Source: Burkholderiales bacterium (GTDB lineage: Bacteria; Pseudomonadota; Gammaproteobacteria; Burkholderiales; Usitatibacteraceae). From it: a stretch of 7,709 nucleotides of DNA. The notes under the pieces were generated by a model that worked only from the letters and a program-made list of their open reading frames with translations, had not been told where the DNA came from and did no database searches. Positions 5,791 through 7,709 of this stretch are shown here, one piece after another. Positions within the stretch are counted from its first letter, which is position 1, and each line of letters begins with the position of its first letter. Made by a program: the position numbers and the translations under genes. The stretch spans positions 1 to 7,709 of the forward strand of contig JAICTR010000121.1 of NCBI GenBank assembly GCA_025936275.1, given 5' to 3'.

Positions 5791-6674
5791 CCCGCCTTGC
5801 GCGGCGGATACTTCTCGCCCGCCTCGACGCGCACCGGGAGGATGTTCTCCCTGGGCGGCAGCGGGCAGGTGGTGTACTTGTTGAACGCGCACGGCGGGTT
5901 GTACGCGCGGTTGAAGTCGAGCGTCACCGTGCCGTTCGCGGCGGGCTTGCCCTCGATGTACATGAAGCGGCCCGCGCCGTACGTGGTGTCGCCCGCGGTA
6001 CGGTCGCGGAATACGAAGAAGAGCCCGCCATCCTCCTCGAGCGCATCGAGGCGCTGCCTCTTGCCGTCGAGCTGGAACTCGACATAGCCCGGCGAAGCCT
6101 CCTCCGACACCTCGCCGATCACGTTCACGATCTCGATGTGGCGCTGCGGCTCGTAGGGATGGAATTTCGCGTTCACGCGGTACGGTATCTTCACCGGGTA
6201 CCACACGCGCCCGCCGAAGCGCTTGCGGTGCTCGCTCTGGTTGTCGGCGAGGCGCAGCACGTACTGGCCGTTCACCTCGATCACGTGGAAAGCGGCGCGG
6301 CCCATCGAGACCCAGTCGCGCGTCTCGAGCGAGGTGCCCATCACCTTGTCGGTCATGGGAATGCCGTCCTGCTCCATGGTGAGGCCCGGCGCGAGCTTCA
6401 CGAATACGCGCCCGGGCTCGACGTCGATCGTGCCCATGCGCGCGGGGCCCAGGCCTTCGGGAAACACGATGTCGTTGTCCTTGCCCGTGCCGAAGGTGTT
6501 CACGCCTTGCTTCATCACGTAGCGCCCGGCGAGCGTGAGCCAGCCGTTGTCCTTGCGCAGGCTCTTGTCGGCGCGCGCGCGCCACGCCTGGACGTCCTTC
6601 ACGTAACCGGAATCGGCGGCGTGCGCGGGCAACGCCAGCGCGGCGGCGAGGGCGAGCGGGGCGGCGATCTTCAT
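5787..6674 (-). CDS. DUF1684 domain-containing secreted protein
   Basis: The molecular function of DUF1684 proteins is not known to me. The start at 6674 (MKIAAPLALAAALALPAHA) gives 295 residues and a clean signal peptide with cleavage after AHA (residue 19). Its ATG overlaps the waaF stop as ATGA, and GGGAG lies 10 bases upstream. An in-frame ATG farther upstream would add 48 arginine- and proline-rich residues inside waaF and destroy the signal peptide, so it is rejected. Family signs: the N-terminal W-R pair (W31 R32) and GWLTLAGRY, and the highly typical C-terminal block FNRAYNPPCAFN...CPLPP.EN.LP (about 254-280), with C262 and C270 placed to form a disulfide. The protein lacks an N-terminal lipobox cysteine, so it is likely soluble in the periplasm. 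Coupling to waaF on one side and to a secreted proline-rich protein on the other suggests an envelope function. The family call is firm. Confidence 0.9.
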   Translation of the reverse strand: MKIAAPLALAAALALPAHAADSGYVKDVQAWRARADKSLRKDNGWLTLAGRYVMKQGVNTFGTGKDNDIVFPEGLGPARMGTIDVEPGRVFVKLAPGLTMEQDGIPMTDKVMGTSLETRDWVSMGRAAFHVIEVNGQYVLRLADNQSEHRKRFGGRVWYPVKIPYRVNAKFHPYEPQRHIEIVNVIGEVSEEASPGYVEFQLDGKRQRLDALEEDGGLFFVFRDRTAGDTTYGAGRFMYIEGKPAANGTVTLDFNRAYNPPCAFNKYTTCPLPPRENILPVRVEAGEKYPPRKAG

Positions 6675-7709
6675 GGCGATTGGACTCCCGGCGTTGGGCT
6701 GGGTTCGGATTGTAGATGCGGTTCGGGGCCGCCGGTTTCCAGCGCCTGGAGCACGAGCGCGGGTTCGAGCTGCTCGAGGCAATTCGTGTGGCCGAGCGGG
6801 CAGGTGCGCTGGAAGCACGGGCTGCAGGAAAGGTGCAGCGAGATCACGCGCGCCTTCGAGGAGAGCGGCGGCGTGTACGCCGGGCTAGAGGAGCCGAAGA
6901 TGGCCGCGGTGGGCCGGTCGAGCGCCGCGGCGACGTGCATCAGGCCCGAGTCGTTGGTGACGACGTGCGCGGCGGAGGCGAGGAGGTCGATCGCCTCGTC
7001 GAGCGTGGTGCGGCCGGCGAGATCGACGCACGCGTCGCAGGCGGCGGCGATCTCGCGCGTCGCTTCGCTGTCGCGTCCGCTGCCGAGGAGCCACACCTGC
7101 CAGCCGCGCGCGGCGAGCGTTCGCGCCAGCGCCGCGAAATGGCGCGCCGGCCAGCGCTGCGCCGGGCCGTACTCGGCGCCCGGCGCGAACGCGGCGGCGG
7201 GGCGCTGCGCATCGAGCCCCAGCTTGGCGAGCGTCGCCGCGCGCGCCGCGGGATCCGAAGCGAGCCGCGGCTCGGGCACCGGCCGTTGCAGGGACTCACC
7301 CGCGGGCTGTGCGAGCGCGGCATAGCGATCCACGAGACGCGGCAGCGCCGCCTTGTCGAGCCGGCGCAGGTCGTTCAGCAACCCGTAGCGCATCTCGCCG
7401 CGATAGCCGGTGCGCCGCGCGATCCCCGCGTGCCAGGGGATGAGCGCCGATTTCCAGCTGTTGGGAAGCACCACCGCGTGCTCGTAGCGAGGAAGCGTGC
7501 GCGCGAACGCGCGCCGCGCATCGAGCGCGAGATCGCCATGGCCGAAGGGAAGCGCCAGCGTGCGTTCCACCTCGGGCATGCGCCGGTAGATCGGCAGCGC
7601 CCAGGGCGGTGCGAGCACGTCGATGGCGAGCGCGGGGTCGCGGGCCTTCAGCCGCGCGACGAGCGCGTGCGACATGACCGCGTCCCCGATCCAGGACGGG
7701 CCGACGACC
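6671..7709 (-). CDS. waaF: ADP-heptose:LPS heptosyltransferase II (WaaF), 5' end just off the window
   Basis: WaaF adds the second heptose to the lipopolysaccharide inner core from ADP-heptose, at the cytoplasmic face of the inner membrane. The frame runs to the right edge: 345 residues are visible and start with VVGPSWIGDAVMS, which matches the family's usual N-terminus after about four more residues, so little is missing. It belongs to the GT-9 glycosyltransferases (GT-B fold). Visible signatures are FGHGDLAL, LPNSWKSALIPW, the strongly conserved TGYRGEMRYGLLNDLR, PGAEYGPAQRWP (about 176-187, acceptor/donor cleft) and NDSGLMHVAAAL (about 252-263, ADP-heptose binding). Near the C-terminus is a four-cysteine stretch, CSPCFQRTCPLGHTNC (about 295-310), which is absent from the E. 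coli protein as I recall it but seen in other proteobacterial WaaF proteins. The last 20 or so residues (after ALETGG) are a Pro/Glu-rich tail. It is the first visible gene of the minus-strand operon and overlaps the next gene by 4 bases. Confidence 0.95.
   Translation of the reverse strand, partial: VVGPSWIGDAVMSHALVARLKARDPALAIDVLAPPWALPIYRRMPEVERTLALPFGHGDLALDARRAFARTLPRYEHAVVLPNSWKSALIPWHAGIARRTGYRGEMRYGLLNDLRRLDKAALPRLVDRYAALAQPAGESLQRPVPEPRLASDPAARAATLAKLGLDAQRPAAAFAPGAEYGPAQRWPARHFAALARTLAARGWQVWLLGSGRDSEATREIAAACDACVDLAGRTTLDEAIDLLASAAHVVTNDSGLMHVAAALDRPTAAIFGSSSPAYTPPLSSKARVISLHLSCSPCFQRTCPLGHTNCLEQLEPALVLQALETGGPEPHLQSEPSPTPGVQSP

Noticed and set aside
6675..6818. A 48-residue N-terminal extension of the DUF1684 protein from an ATG at 6818
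   Set aside because: It would lie wholly within waaF, is Arg/Pro-rich, and would bury the signal peptide. The ATG at 6674 has a ribosome binding site and an ATGA overlap.
5353..7325. Long + strand open frames opposite the minus-strand operon, for example 6138-7325
   Set aside because: They lack recognisable domains and run antisense to WaaF, DUF1684 and the proline-rich protein, whose motifs and signal peptides are clear.

Overview
The window looks like GC-rich Gram-negative chromosome, most likely a betaproteobacterium. This is inferred from three things: a lipid A-core heptosyltransferase (WaaF), the very high G+C at third codon positions, and a periplasmic-type molybdenum hydroxylase with its maturation genes. 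There is no rRNA, tRNA, CRISPR array, insertion sequence or phage gene. Coding density is very high, and the largest gap without a gene is about 150 bases.

Left part, + strand (1-5282): five genes in one direction. First is the large subunit of a molybdenum hydroxylase of the IorB type (isoquinoline 1-oxidoreductase beta-like, xanthine dehydrogenase superfamily), cut by the left window edge. Next comes a 57-residue single-pass membrane protein, then an XdhC/CoxF-family maturation factor, a MobA/MocA-like molybdenum cofactor nucleotidyltransferase, and a zinc-dependent medium-chain alcohol dehydrogenase. XdhC and the MobA-like enzyme are the expected helpers for making and loading the sulfurated cytosine-dinucleotide molybdenum cofactor that such a hydroxylase needs. 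The alcohol dehydrogenase could supply aldehydes to an aldehyde-oxidising hydroxylase, but that link rests on position only. It is separated from the cluster by a repeat and has its own strong ribosome binding site, so it may be a separate unit.

Between the MobA-like gene and the alcohol dehydrogenase lies a 93-bp nested inverted repeat (4012-4104). Its two 34-nt arms are each a hairpin and are also complementary to one another. Two of the three differences between the arms are compensatory within a hairpin, so this looks like a structured REP/MITE-like element.

Right part, - strand (7709 down to 5290): waaF (heptosyltransferase II, only the first few codons missing at the right edge), then a secreted DUF1684 protein, then a secreted proline-rich protein ending in three degenerate 'DPxTG' repeats. 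Both junctions are 4-base ATGA stop/start overlaps, which points to one translationally coupled envelope operon. The two gene sets converge with only 7 bases between their stop codons.

No clearly new system is visible. The best leads are the nested repeat, the two uncharacterised secreted proteins coupled to waaF, and the unannotated-looking 57-residue membrane protein inside the molybdoenzyme cluster.
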